Source of the DNA: Mojavia pulchra JT2-VF2
GTDB taxonomy: Bacteria > Cyanobacteriota > Cyanobacteriia > Cyanobacteriales > Nostocaceae
Direction of reading: 5' to 3'
DNA: 64,000 nucleotides
Assembly (NCBI GenBank): GCA_019359325.1
Contig: JAHHHN010000004.1
Span: 360,026 to 424,025 of the forward strand
The position numbers and the translations under genes were made by a program. Below are positions 38,889 through 48,465 of this stretch, piece after piece. The number at the start of each line of letters is the position of its first letter. Position 1 is the stretch's first letter. A model generated the notes under the pieces. The model searched no databases. It was given only the letters and a program-made list of their open reading frames with translations, and was not told the origin of the DNA.

Positions 38889-39791
38889 ATGACTACAAAG
38901 CAGATTTTATATCCTAAGACTAAGTTTAAGTTATGGATGGCAGCGATTAAACCGCCCATGTACAGCGTTGCCATTATGCCTATTTGGGTAGGAACAGCGG
39001 TAGCATTTGCAGAAACCAAAATTTTTAATGGAGTAGTATTTTTAATTTTTATAGCTGCTGCAATTTTAATTTTGGCGTGGGAAAATATCAGTAATGATGT
39101 CTTTGATTCAGAAACGGGGATTGATCAAAATAAACATCATTCTTTGGTAAACCTCACGGGCAAAAAATTATTAATATTTTGGTTAGGAAATTTTTGCTTG
39201 GGTTCGGGTTTGCTAGGAATAATAGCGATCGCAACTTTGCAAAAAGACCTAACTATAGTAGCAATAATTCTGCTTTGTTGTGCTTTGGGCTATATGTACC
39301 AAGGGCCTCCTTTTCGTTTAGGATACCAGGGTTTAGGGGAGATTATTTGCTTTTTTGCTTTTGGCCCGTTGGCAGTGGCGGCAGCATATTACAGCCAAAC
39401 CCAAACTTGGTCAATGACAAGTTTACTCGCTTCAGTAATAGTCGGCATTGTTACAAGTTTAATTTTATTTTGCTCCCACTTTCACCAAGTTAAAGATGAC
39501 ATAGCCGCAGGCAAGCGATCGCCTATTGTCCGTCTAGGAACTCGAAAAGGTTCCCAAGTCCTCAATTGGTTTACTGCCAGTATTTATCCTCTCACCTTAG
39601 GGTTTGTACTGTGGGGCATTTTCCCCATTTGGACGTTGTTAAGTTGGGTAAGTTTACCTTTTGCTTTTAAATTATGCCGTCATGTCCAGGACAATCACAA
39701 CCAGCCAGATAAAGTTAAAAATTGTAAATTTATTGCCGTAGCTGTACATTTTTGGTGTTGCTTAATGTTGGGTGTGGGATTCATGCTTTGA
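38889..39791 (+). CDS. menA: 1,4-dihydroxy-2-naphthoate phytyltransferase
   Basis: A 300-residue membrane prenyltransferase of the UbiA superfamily with about eight hydrophobic spans. The first Asp-rich motif is NDVFDSETGID near residues 69-79, the second DIAAGKRSPIVRLG near 204-217. It attaches the phytyl chain to dihydroxynaphthoate in the phylloquinone pathway of photosystem I. menC follows after about 100 bases on the same strand. Confidence 0.92.
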   Translation: MTTKQILYPKTKFKLWMAAIKPPMYSVAIMPIWVGTAVAFAETKIFNGVVFLIFIAAAILILAWENISNDVFDSETGIDQNKHHSLVNLTGKKLLIFWLGNFCLGSGLLGIIAIATLQKDLTIVAIILLCCALGYMYQGPPFRLGYQGLGEIICFFAFGPLAVAAAYYSQTQTWSMTSLLASVIVGIVTSLILFCSHFHQVKDDIAAGKRSPIVRLGTRKGSQVLNWFTASIYPLTLGFVLWGIFPIWTLLSWVSLPFAFKLCRHVQDNHNQPDKVKNCKFIAVAVHFWCCLMLGVGFML

Positions 39792-39888
39792 GAAGGGGAC
39801 TGGGGACTGAGGGTTGGCGATAAGGAGAAAAATTCTTATTGTTCACAACTCAGTAATCTTTCAAATTAGTTAGCTTGATTTTCACAGC

Positions 39889-40881
39889 GTGGCTTATAGA
39901 TTTGAATTTCGTTCGATAGCGCGGAAATTTGTGCGATCGCTTGTTACTAGTCATGGCAATTGGGATATCCGCGAAAGCATTATTATTCGTCTGATTGATG
40001 AAGCAGGTAGATTTAGTTGGGGAGAAATTGCCCCGATCAGCTGGTTTGGTTCTGAAACCCTCGAACAAGCTTTAGATTTTTGTCGCCAACTACCGCCGGA
40101 AATTACAGACAAGACAATTTTCTCCATTCCAGATAATTTACCCGCCTGTCAATTTGGTTTTGAATCAGCACTAGAGGGGCTAAGAACTGGGGGACAAGGG
40201 GAAAGAACTATGAATAACTCTTGCTCCTTGTCCTGTTCATCCAATCCCCAATCCCTTAGCTACAGCGGCTTATTACCCACAGGAGAGGCGGCATTAAATC
40301 AATGGCAAACTCTATGGCAGCAAGGATATCGCACGTTTAAATGGAAAATTGGTGTCGATGCGATCGCCAAAGAATTGGAAATTTTTAACTTACTAATTCA
40401 CAGCTTACCCGCCTCGACAAAACTGCGGTTAGATGCAAACGGTGGACTCAGCTATGAAGAAGCGAACTTATGGCTGGAAACTTGCGATAATCTTTCGGCA
40501 AATATCGAATTTATCGAACAACCGCTACCCGTTGGGCAGTTAGAAGTGATGTTGCAACTAACTAAGCGTTATACAACAGCGATCGCCCTAGATGAGTCTG
40601 TCGCCACACTCCAGCAACTTACCGCAGCCTATGAACAAGGGTGGCGAGAAATTTTTGTGATTAAACCGGGGATAGCGGGATCGCCATCACGTCTGCGGCA
40701 GTTTTGCCAACAACATCAAATTGATGCCGTGTTTTCATCAGTCTTTGAGACTGCGATCGCAAGACAAGCAGCACTCCAACTAGCAGCAGAATTATCTCGA
40801 CACAATCGGGCAGTTGGTTTTGGTATTAGTCATTTTTTTGAAGAAGATATATGTCCTCAAAGTCTATGGAAAAACCCTTAG
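39889..40881 (+). CDS. menC: o-Succinylbenzoate synthase
   Basis: A 330-residue enolase-superfamily enzyme. The catalytic Lys pair region (FKWKIGVDA), metal ligands in LRLDANGG, FIEQPL and ALDESV, and the KPGIAGSP motif are present. It dehydrates SHCHC to o-succinylbenzoate. The start is GTG at 39889. Residues about 101-123, encoded by 40190-40258, are a low-complexity insert (GGQGERTMNNS, then SNPQSLS) of the kind generated by intergenic repeats, just before the SYSGLLPTGE motif. The 3' end overlaps menE by 31 bases. Confidence 0.9.
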   Translation: MAYRFEFRSIARKFVRSLVTSHGNWDIRESIIIRLIDEAGRFSWGEIAPISWFGSETLEQALDFCRQLPPEITDKTIFSIPDNLPACQFGFESALEGLRTGGQGERTMNNSCSLSCSSNPQSLSYSGLLPTGEAALNQWQTLWQQGYRTFKWKIGVDAIAKELEIFNLLIHSLPASTKLRLDANGGLSYEEANLWLETCDNLSANIEFIEQPLPVGQLEVMLQLTKRYTTAIALDESVATLQQLTAAYEQGWREIFVIKPGIAGSPSRLRQFCQQHQIDAVFSSVFETAIARQAALQLAAELSRHNRAVGFGISHFFEEDICPQSLWKNP

Positions 40882-42296
40882 CTTATCTGAGAAATTTAGG
40901 CGATCGCGATTGGCTAATCGGTTGTAATATTCGTCAATTTCAACAAATAGCAGAAGAATTATATTTAGAACTCATCCAGTTAACTGCATCAGGAATCTCA
41001 CCGAAAATCATCTTAGCTGAACGCCAACCAGAGAAGTTTTTAGCAGGCTTTATTGCAGCTTGTGCAGCTAACTGTCCAGTATTTCTATGTAACCCCGATT
41101 GGGGGACACAAGAATGGCAGCAAGTTTTTGATTTAGTGCAGCCAGATATAGTTTGGAGATATGGGGAGACATGGGGACACGGGGACGCGGGGACGCGGGG
41201 ACAAATTGTTACTCAGAACTTATCACTCAGAACTTATCACTCAGAACTTATCACTCAGCACTCATCACTGATTATGATTCCCACTGGGGGGTCATCGGGA
41301 GAAATTAAGTTTGCCATCCATACTTGGGAAACTCTGATGGCATCGGTGCAAGGTTTTACAGCATATTTCGAGTTAAATAGTGTTAATTCTTTTTGCGTCT
41401 TGCCGTTTTATCATGTAAGTGGTTTGATGCAATTTATGCGTTCTTTCACCACTGGCGGTCAACTAGCTATTCTTCACTTTAAAACACTAGAATCTAGACT
41501 ATTAGATAATATTGAAATCTCAAAGTTTTTTATATCTTTAGTACCAACTCAGTTACAGCGTCTTCTCCAAAACCCAGCATTAACCGATTGGCTGTCGCAA
41601 TTTAAAACTGTGCTTTTGGGAGGTGCGCCTGCGTGGAATGAACTGCTAGAACAAGCTAGATTTCACCGCATTCAATTAGCGCCTACCTATGGAATGACAG
41701 AAACCGCCTCTCAAATTGCTACCCTCAAACCTAATGATTTTCTGAATGGTAAAGTTAGCTCCGGCCAGATTTTACCTCATGCCCAAGTCACAATTTGCAA
41801 CCAGCAAGGCGAGATATTAAATATAAATGAAATAGGAAATATAACTATCAAAGCTGAATCTTTAGCCCTTGGTTACTATCCAAATATCTGGCAAACTCAA
41901 GATTACTTTCAAGTTGATGATTTAGGTTTTATAGATGCCCAAGGCTATCTAAGTATTGTTGGTCGTAGTAGTGACAAAATAATTACTGGGGGAGAAAATA
42001 TCTATCCAGCAGAAATTGAATCAGCTATTTTATCAACTAAAATAGTTGCTGATGTTTGTGTAATTGGTATACCAGATAAACAATGGGGGCAAGCATTAAC
42101 AGCGATTTATATTCCTCAAAACTTTAAGATAACTAGCTTAGATGTGAAAGTTGCACTCCAAGATAAACTCAGCAAATTCAAAATTCCTAAACATTGGATT
42201 TCACAGAATAGCTTACCCCGCAATTCTCAAGGTAAAATTAACCGCCAACAGCTACATCAAATAGCTACAGAATTACTGCAAAATTCTATACCGTAA
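40851..42296 (+). CDS. menE: o-Succinylbenzoate-CoA ligase
   Basis: A 481-residue adenylate-forming enzyme that activates o-succinylbenzoate. The phosphate-binding P-loop is [15 protein letters not shown], followed by [23 protein letters not shown], and the [20 protein letters not shown] hinge motif. It overlaps menC by 31 bases (start at 40851, or at 40866 if the second Met is used). Residues about 105-142 before the P-loop are encoded by tandem repeats at 41160-41275 and look like a recent expansion. Function is probably retained. Confidence 0.92.
   Translation: MSSKSMEKPLAYLRNLGDRDWLIGCNIRQFQQIAEELYLELIQLTASGISPKIILAERQPEKFLAGFIAACAANCPVFLCNPDWGTQEWQQVFDLVQPDIVWRYGETWGHGDAGTRGQIVTQNLSLRTYHSELITQHSSLIMIPTGGSSGEIKFAIHTWETLMASVQGFTAYFELNSVNSFCVLPFYHVSGLMQFMRSFTTGGQLAILHFKTLESRLLDNIEISKFFISLVPTQLQRLLQNPALTDWLSQFKTVLLGGAPAWNELLEQARFHRIQLAPTYGMTETASQIATLKPNDFLNGKVSSGQILPHAQVTICNQQGEILNINEIGNITIKAESLALGYYPNIWQTQDYFQVDDLGFIDAQGYLSIVGRSSDKIITGGENIYPAEIESAILSTKIVADVCVIGIPDKQWGQALTAIYIPQNFKITSLDVKVALQDKLSKFKIPKHWISQNSLPRNSQGKINRQQLHQIATELLQNSIP
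41160..41275 (+). repeat. Tandem repeats inside menE
   Basis: Two repeat families lie within the coding sequence: GGGGACRCGGGGACGCGGGGA units at 41165-41202, then three copies of ACTCAGAACTTATC near 41213-41254 and a fourth degenerate one. Their unit length lets the frame stay open. They would add a hydrophilic loop of about 30 residues before the ATP-binding P-loop. Confidence 0.7.
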
Positions 42297-42735
42297 TCTC
42301 TCTAGACTTTCTTCTTTCTGCTTCCTCCGTGTCTCTGCGGTTCGTTTCCAACCACTGGTTGATCTCACTCGGAAATTCCTGCTTACTTCTACTAATCGCA
42401 TCAATACAAACGTGCCTAGTAATTGCCTTAGCAACCAACACATCAGAAACTGTAATTTCGTAAGCAATTTCAAACTTATCTAGACCTAATTTTTGAGGCA
42501 TTAAGCTAACTATTAACTTATCTCCACAGAATATTGGGCGTAAAAAATCTACATTTGCATGAACAATCGGAAAAGCTACTGTTGGATTGCTAAAAAATAC
42601 TTTGAGATTAATACCTGATGCCGCTAGAGATTCTTCGTAGGCTTCATGACAAATAGCCAAAACATTGGCAAAGTAAACTACACCAGCAGCATCTGTATCT
42701 TGAAAGCGAACGCTACGGTTATAAGTGAATGGCAT
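42286..42735 (-). CDS. 1,4-dihydroxy-2-naphthoyl-CoA hydrolase (4HBT thioesterase)
   Basis: A 149-residue hotdog-fold thioesterase. [24 protein letters not shown] is the 4-hydroxybenzoyl-CoA thioesterase signature with the catalytic Asp. Cyanobacterial enzymes of this type release dihydroxynaphthoate from CoA before MenA acts. Placement beside menF/menA/menC/menE supports this. Its stop codon overlaps the end of menE in the convergent direction. The ATG at 42735 (MPFTYNRSV) is preferred to the longer frame. Confidence 0.88.
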   Translation of the reverse strand: MPFTYNRSVRFQDTDAAGVVYFANVLAICHEAYEESLAASGINLKVFFSNPTVAFPIVHANVDFLRPIFCGDKLIVSLMPQKLGLDKFEIAYEITVSDVLVAKAITRHVCIDAISRSKQEFPSEINQWLETNRRDTEEAERRKSREITV

Positions 42736-42754
42736 TTTTTCAAATTCCCAATTC

Positions 42755-42784
42755 AAAAAAAAGAGCAGGTTAGAAGCCTGCTCT
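42755..42784 (-). terminator. Rho-independent terminator of the HopA1/kinase unit
   Basis: On the minus strand an eight-base stem AGAGCAGG/CCTGCTCT with a seven-base loop is followed directly by eight T residues. It is 33 bases past the stop of the HopA1-family gene and marks its 3' end clearly. Confidence 0.85.
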
Positions 42785-42816
42785 ACAAAGTAATTTTACC
42801 GCAACGATCGCAGTGA

Positions 42817-43905
42817 TTAGTTTAAGGGATAGTAGATATCCTCAGAATTAGGATTGAGATAAGGACGTTGCACATCAATTAAGTGCCGTGCAAAGTGCCG
42901 ATCAATTGTCTTCATCCGTTCATCGAGGGCATTTCTACCTTTCTGCCAAGCTTCTAGTAAAGCATTAGCAACAATTTGGCAACGATTCATGCCAAAACTT
43001 TCTTGTGCCGCAAATTTTTTGATTGGTTCTTCAGCTAAACTCAGCCCTGGTGCTAAAAACTTGGTGAACAATGGTATTTCAGAGTTAAAATGCGATTCAT
43101 GGTCTGCATACGCAGCTTGAAGGATTTTACGAATTGCTGGATAATCGCTACGTTCAAAATAAAGTACCCCTGAGTCATAGCGTCCGTAGGCAGAGGGATT
43201 GTAAAGTACCTGAAAGCTAAAGGGAATCGCTGCTGCGTTTAGTTCTAATGTAAGACTATCCATGAGGGCGATCGCACCAAATGGTGTGATATTAAAGAAG
43301 ATTCGTCCTATACCCAAATCAGCGTCTGGGTTACCTTGGCGTTCTTGTCCAAAATTACTAACTGCCAAGTAACAGCCGTTTTGCAGTCGATTTTTGGGCA
43401 TCCAGATTGCAACCAACTCACCAGCCTTGGCAGTTTGAGACTTGGGTTTGAGATGGCATTCTGGCTCAATATACAATGTCAAACCACCTTTGGTGACTGC
43501 CATCGTACCATCAGGTTCTCGCCGTAACACTTCCCAACTAGGGTCAAAATAACCTGTGCCGTGATTGCAATTGTGCAGTCGTTCGTAAAATTCCCCATCA
43601 ATTCCCAAAGTGGAGTTGTTTTCTATATTTTGGTGGGGTAGATGATTAGCGTTTTTAGCATTTACTGCCAAAACGTTTTGCAGAGAGCCATTGTAATAGA
43701 TTCCGTAAAGGAAATTACGCAGTAGTAAATTAAGATACTTACGCTGCAAATCTGCGGAATTTTGTTGAAATCTGTCTGCTATTTTAGTCGGCAGAGCAAA
43801 GGGTTGATAATTGGGATGATGAATACAGAAGTTAGGCTCGATCTGGATGTTGCTAGCGATATCAAATAAAGAGGTTAGGGGTTGTTGAACAGCAGAATTT
43901 AGCAT
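42817..43905 (-). CDS. HopA1-family protein, candidate phospho-Ser/Thr lyase of a RiPP dehydratase
   Basis: A 362-residue protein of the T3SS-effector HopA1-like family. Recognisable segments are RKYLNLLLRNFLYGIYYNGS near 75-94, NHGTGYFDPSWEVLRR near 113-130, ITPFGAIALMDSLT near 208-221, and YDSGVLYFERSDYPAI near 244-259. In class V lanthipeptide (LxmY) and thioviridamide-type (TvaD) pathways a HopA1-like protein eliminates phosphate from Ser/Thr of a precursor peptide phosphorylated by an APH-like kinase. Exactly such a kinase gene lies 188 bases upstream on the same strand, and a strong terminator follows. The family can also occur outside peptide pathways. Enzymatic role is inferred. Confidence 0.78.
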   Translation of the reverse strand: MLNSAVQQPLTSLFDIASNIQIEPNFCIHHPNYQPFALPTKIADRFQQNSADLQRKYLNLLLRNFLYGIYYNGSLQNVLAVNAKNANHLPHQNIENNSTLGIDGEFYERLHNCNHGTGYFDPSWEVLRREPDGTMAVTKGGLTLYIEPECHLKPKSQTAKAGELVAIWMPKNRLQNGCYLAVSNFGQERQGNPDADLGIGRIFFNITPFGAIALMDSLTLELNAAAIPFSFQVLYNPSAYGRYDSGVLYFERSDYPAIRKILQAAYADHESHFNSEIPLFTKFLAPGLSLAEEPIKKFAAQESFGMNRCQIVANALLEAWQKGRNALDERMKTIDRHFARHLIDVQRPYLNPNSEDIYYPLN

Positions 43906-44093
43906 TTAATTAAATCTCAAATTTTAGAATTTGGAATTAGGCAACTACTACGTAGCAGTAATTTTGTCTCGTCATGGCAAATTCATCGATATAACCGATA
44001 TAACGATTTATCGAGAATTAGTTATAGAGAGATGGTTAAAAACTCAAAATACAAAATTTGCTATTTTGCATTTTAATCGTTGGCTTACTCGTC

Positions 44094-45329
44094 TTAACAA
44101 CCACGGAGGCGGGTTTTTTCGTAATAAAGAGGAACCAACTGCTTTTCCTTTTCTGGCTGAGGAAGTTGATGGACTTTTGCCATAGGTTTTAAAATTTCTG
44201 ACTGTGAGATGCCGAAAACTGTTAGTACAGCTTGCTCAGGCATAGTCAATAAGTTTTTAGCCACTTGCAACATACAGATATTGGCATTATCAAAATGTTT
44301 GCGACACTTAATCATTTCCTGAACTTCATGAATTAGCGCCAATCCAGCGAATTGGATAACCCGCAACAGAAAGTCACTACGGTACTCCAAAATTATTGGG
44401 AAAGCATTAAGATAAGCTCGAATTAAAGCAAGTATCGAAGGTTGCAGAACCTCTAGCGGTGTTGCCGCCAGACGCAGAGATTCTTCTAAATCGAGAGTAG
44501 GATCTACTACCAGGCTCGAAAGCCAAATTTCTAAATAGCTTGCGATTAAAGTTCCTAAATCGAAAGCTGGATCGCCCCAAGCGCAAGCTTCCCAGTCAAT
44601 CACTCTTACCAAGCAATTGTCTAGCTGCTCCCACCGAGAATGAACCAAAATATTGTTTAACTTCAGGTCGTTATGAGTTAAGCAGCAAGGATTCCATTCA
44701 TATGCCAAGTCTGCAATTGCTGATTCTAAACTCTCATAACGCTGGGAGAAAATATAAAATTGCAGCGCCTCGGTGGAAATCATACCAAAAATTTCTGGTT
44801 GAATCGATTCTATCCCTTGGGCTGGATTATAAAAGTTATAACGAAACTGTCCTTCAGGAGCAGTTGCCATAAAATTACGATATTCTTTGCGGTTGAACGT
44901 GGCACGGTGTAGCCCCGCCAACGTAGTGCCAATAGCAGTGGCAATTTCCTGTGGAAAAATATCGTTATTTTGGTAAAAACTTCCCAGTTCTAGATATTCA
45001 CTTAAGTAATTACGAACGAGGATAGAATTTTCCTCATCATAATGCAGTACTAATGATGCGATCGCAGAAATGTTGCCTATAACCGGAAACTGCTGGAGCA
45101 ATTGGTGAAACAGCCACTCATTGAAAAATTCATGGGGAGTTTCATGATTGTGATTGCTACGTTCTTGTTTAACCAGGAGTTTGCGATTATCTATCAGCTT
45201 CACCAGTAAATTTAAATTTTTACTACTGTTTGGCGGCTCAGATTCGTCTGATGCTCCATCTTCTGAGCTACACAGACCTGCATCTTGCAGATACTGGATA
45301 ACGTTGTGAGAAGACAGTGAGAATACCAT
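44094..45329 (-). CDS. APH-like kinase, candidate partner of the HopA1 protein
   Basis: A 411-residue protein with the aminoglycoside-phosphotransferase kinase fold. A VAIK-type lysine lies in LLVKQE (about 54). The catalytic loop is THNDLKLNNILVH (HNDLKLNN at 219-226), and the metal-binding IDWE (244-247) is followed by GDPAFDLG. It is not a known antibiotic-resistance enzyme. In class V lanthipeptide and thioamitide clusters an APH-like kinase (LxmK, TvaC) phosphorylates Ser/Thr before a HopA1-like lyase acts. The gene order kinase then HopA1 on one strand fits. A TAC-start or RBS could not be judged with confidence. Confidence 0.82.
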   Translation of the reverse strand: MVFSLSSHNVIQYLQDAGLCSSEDGASDESEPPNSSKNLNLLVKLIDNRKLLVKQERSNHNHETPHEFFNEWLFHQLLQQFPVIGNISAIASLVLHYDEENSILVRNYLSEYLELGSFYQNNDIFPQEIATAIGTTLAGLHRATFNRKEYRNFMATAPEGQFRYNFYNPAQGIESIQPEIFGMISTEALQFYIFSQRYESLESAIADLAYEWNPCCLTHNDLKLNNILVHSRWEQLDNCLVRVIDWEACAWGDPAFDLGTLIASYLEIWLSSLVVDPTLDLEESLRLAATPLEVLQPSILALIRAYLNAFPIILEYRSDFLLRVIQFAGLALIHEVQEMIKCRKHFDNANICMLQVAKNLLTMPEQAVLTVFGISQSEILKPMAKVHQLPQPEKEKQLVPLYYEKTRLRGC

Positions 45330-45633
45330 GTATTATTATTTCCTAGTACGTAAAATTGCTTAGAGAATCGCCTATGTCAGGAATGACTGAGCTATAGCAG
45401 TTTTCGGTAGATAGCAACTAATGCGTAAATATCAATAACGATTGGTACAATCTATTAATACCCCATCTATTTGATAAAAACCTGCCAAAATGCCAATTTG
45501 CTCTTCACTATTCCTTTAAATTCTAATCGATTACAGGCCTAATCTTTACTCTTATGAAGATATTTACGTAGGTACACATCAATTTTTTTAGTTGTGTCTT
45601 TTGAGCTAGCCCAGTTTCCAGGTTTTGGCAGCT

Positions 45634-45870
45634 TCAAAAAGAATTAATGAGCTTATTCATACTGCAACCCTGCTGTAACCAAGTACGTATAGGACTGAGC
45701 AGAAGAGGACAAGTGGTAGGGGGGATGGGGAAGGAGAAGGATGTATTTATAGTTTTTTCACCTTCCTTGAGGTAATAGCTGATATTCTGAGCCTCAAGCT
45801 CTTTTTTGCTCTCTAGCCAAGGAAAATTGTGCTTGTCATTAAAATCAGTTCTTCGTAGTTTGTGCAACAT
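45634..45870 (-). CDS. Possible small peptide gene (candidate precursor)
   Basis: A 78-codon frame from ATG 45870, preceded by an AGGAAAT ribosome-site-like sequence, ends 305 bases upstream of the kinase gene on the same strand. The first 38 residues are charged and helical (leader-like, WLESKKELEAQNISYYL). The last 40 are richer in Ser, Thr and two Cys (INTSFSFP, PTTCPLLLSP, QQGCSMN), as a RiPP core would be. Against this, the bases for PIPPTTCPLLLSP are low-complexity and resemble intergenic repeats, and no family is recognised. The start could also be 12 codons upstream. Confidence 0.3.
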   Translation of the reverse strand: MLHKLRRTDFNDKHNFPWLESKKELEAQNISYYLKEGEKTINTSFSFPIPPTTCPLLLSPIRTWLQQGCSMNKLINSF

Positions 45871-45906
45871 TTTTAATTTCCTGGCAAAAGTTACGGCAGA
45901 AATCAA

Positions 45907-46573
45907 GGTTTTTGCTGTCTTTTAGACTAAAAAATCATTTTTGAGCAACTGAGTAACGCACAAGAAAACAATTATTAGCTAATGCTGCTTGATGTTAAGC
46001 GTTAACTTATAAATGAGAATGTTTGCTGTTATGGAGATAATGGGAAAAATGTAGTAGTAATAACATTTTGTTCATCTTTGATACAGCCCAAAATCTTAAT
46101 TTGCTATTGACTGATGAAACATAACATTCAGCATTCTTATTTTTATTTATCATCCCAAAGCCAGGAAAACCGGATATTTTAGGTAAGTAAAAATTATTTT
46201 TTTTAGTTAATTTTTAATCATTAATGCTTGAATGCACGGTAGTCAGTGGTTTTTGTAACCAAGCACCCAAGTAATTTATAAACGTCCAAATTAAAATTTT
46301 TGATTAAAATTTTTTTAAGGTTTAGAGGCAGGTGCGATCGCAATAGCTGATTTGTGTCTTTTATTTTGTTATGTAACCAACAATAATCTAAGGTATTTTA
46401 TATAGTGACTATTCATCTAAGAGTAACAACGGCGATCGCCTACTCTTTGCCGCTTTTTTATGTGATGTCGCAAAATCAACTTCATAGTAATATAAATGTA
46501 CTATATATAATTACTTACGCAGGGATAGTCATCTATGCCAAATAAAGCAGATAATCTTAGCAGCAGGCTGGCG
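45907..46573. other. AT-rich intergenic region
   Basis: No gene was found on either strand in these 667 bases. They contain long A/T runs, several short frames without family resemblance, and two GCGATCGC sites. The sequence probably carries promoter elements for the minus-strand peptide/kinase unit. No riboswitch or repeat was recognised. Confidence 0.5.
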
Positions 46574-46894
46574 CTACCTTCCGGCAACTAATTGATTCAA
46601 CATCAGCACTAATGCCAGCATACCCAAAATAAACATTAATCCTGCGGGCATAAACTTCCGCGTTTTAGCTAGCCTCATAGCAAAGAAGACTATTAAAACG
46701 GCAGTAATAAAAGTTGCCATCAACAAACCCCAAGTTTGTCCTTGTAATTGCCAAAAAGCGGCAAAAATTAGTAATAAACCGCTAATACTACCACTTAATA
46801 GAGAAATCTTACTATTAGCCTGAATAGAGCCTATTATGCCGCCAATTATCGACAAAATTCCGTAGGCAAAGGTGGCAATTATACTTAATTCCAT
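46574..46894 (-). CDS. TMEM14-family small membrane protein
   Basis: A 106-residue protein with four hydrophobic helices (about 5-24, 30-50, 54-73, 82-102). It has the glycine-rich first helix GILSIIGGIIGSI and the PAGLMFILG motif near the last, as in the TMEM14/UPF0136 family found in plant plastids and cyanobacteria. These may take part in lipid or porphyrin handling, but no function is established here. It is divergent from the DUF815 gene. Confidence 0.8.
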   Translation of the reverse strand: MELSIIATFAYGILSIIGGIIGSIQANSKISLLSGSISGLLLIFAAFWQLQGQTWGLLMATFITAVLIVFFAMRLAKTRKFMPAGLMFILGMLALVLMLNQLVAGR

Positions 46895-46987
46895 TGTTAA
46901 AACCTATGTAGATTTTGATTTTACGGCAAGGGTCGGCAGACAATTTACGATAGCTGTCTAGCTACATCACTAAATTGATTGAGTTGA

Positions 46988-48367
46988 TTGATGGATAATC
47001 AAGCGATGTCTACAGGAACCACTTCATTCTATGCAAAGATTCAATTCCTCCAGCGCCAAGCAGCATCACTCTTACTTTACCAATCTGTTCTCCAGAACGA
47101 AGTAGCGATCGCATTTCTTGATCTGTTGCAAGCTATACGCTACACTGATGCCGATGCGCGGGGTTGCCTCCAAGCCTACGGCAGTTACTTTCACGCCTTA
47201 GCTGCTAAAAATCAAAATTGGGAAGATTACCTAATTACTCAAATTCTGATTTGTGAAAATCCCTTTACAAGGCTTGCTCAACAGGAAGAATTGGAGAATA
47301 TGCCCCTTGCATTAGTAGCAGCAGTTCAGCATGATTTACAAGTGTTGCAGAGTTTATCTGAATGTAGCAGCGCTTGTTTGAGCGAGTGGGTACAAACAGT
47401 AGCTCATCTACCTGTTTCACCAATTGTGTGGTATAGAGAGCCAGATAAGATAAATCTGGAGACAGAATTGATGCAGCAGCACCGTCAAGTAACTGCTATG
47501 GCCTGTCTACAAAGTTGGGAAAATTGGCCTGATGCGGTAGAAGATTTAGCGGCTTATTATCAGCAATTTGGCACAGGTTTATTTGCAGAGTATCGCGCTT
47601 TACGCTGGCAAGGTGGACAGTTTGTTGGTATCCAGCATCCTGATCCAGTTCAAATGAATGTATTAGTAGGTTACGAGTCTCAACGGGACGCTTTGTTAAA
47701 AAATACAGAGTTTTTATTGTCAGGTGAGGCAGCACTGCATGTATTACTTTATGGTAGCCGTGGTTCGGGCAAATCTTCTTTAGTGAAAGCTTTGTTGAAT
47801 GAGTATGGTCATCGCAACCTACGCTTGGTGGAGGTGGCAAAATCTGAATTACAAGACTTACCAAAAATCGTGGAACAATTGCGGGGGGTGCCACAGAAAT
47901 TTATTATCTTTGTCGATGACTTGTCCTTTGAAGAAGATGACGATGCCTTTAAAGCATTAAAAGTGGTTTTAGAAGGGAATTTAACGGCGCGATCGCAGAA
48001 CGTAGTAGTCTATGCTACGTCCAACCGCCGTCACTTGATTCGAGAGTTTTTTACAGATAGACCAACGCCCAAGGATAACGAAGAAATCCATGCGTGGGAT
48101 ACGATGCAAGAGAAGCTTTCGTTTAGCGATCGCTTCGGGTTAACTTTGACCTTTGAGGGGGCAGATCAGAAAACTTACTTAAAAATTGTTCGGCATCTAG
48201 CAGCACAAGCTGAAATTAATCTTAGCCAAGAAGATTTAGAATTTCAAGCATTACAATGGGCAACACGCCATAATGGTCGTTCTGGACGTACAGCACGGCA
48301 ATTTGTTGATTTCCTAAAAGCAGATTTGGCACTTCTTAGCGCCAGTAAAACTATATCTGACAATTAG
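46988..48367 (+). CDS. DUF815-family AAA-type ATPase
   Basis: A 459-residue protein. The first 215 residues are helical and cyanobacterial in character. The C-terminal half is a DUF815 P-loop domain: YGSRGSGKSSLVKALL (Walker A at 256-264), FIIFVDDLSFEEDD (Walker B near 305-315) and VVVYATSNRRHLI. DUF815 ATPases are widespread and uncharacterised. It is the first of three plus-strand genes with gaps of about 100 bases, followed by the TerB_C and BrxD-like genes, but it also occurs elsewhere alone, so linkage to that pair is only suggestive. Confidence 0.8.
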   Translation: MMDNQAMSTGTTSFYAKIQFLQRQAASLLLYQSVLQNEVAIAFLDLLQAIRYTDADARGCLQAYGSYFHALAAKNQNWEDYLITQILICENPFTRLAQQEELENMPLALVAAVQHDLQVLQSLSECSSACLSEWVQTVAHLPVSPIVWYREPDKINLETELMQQHRQVTAMACLQSWENWPDAVEDLAAYYQQFGTGLFAEYRALRWQGGQFVGIQHPDPVQMNVLVGYESQRDALLKNTEFLLSGEAALHVLLYGSRGSGKSSLVKALLNEYGHRNLRLVEVAKSELQDLPKIVEQLRGVPQKFIIFVDDLSFEEDDDAFKALKVVLEGNLTARSQNVVVYATSNRRHLIREFFTDRPTPKDNEEIHAWDTMQEKLSFSDRFGLTLTFEGADQKTYLKIVRHLAAQAEINLSQEDLEFQALQWATRHNGRSGRTARQFVDFLKADLALLSASKTISDN

Positions 48368-48465
48368 TGGCGGAATTACTTACTTATTGCAATTTTTTAA
48401 TTACAGAATAAACTTATGCACAAATATTTAGAACCGGGGAATTTCGAGCAAAAATGTGAGGGGTA

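Noticed and set aside
43931-44185. Plus-strand frame of 84 codons between HopA1 and kinase genes
   Set aside because: Its second half is the antisense of the kinase C-terminus. No ribosome site and no family match.
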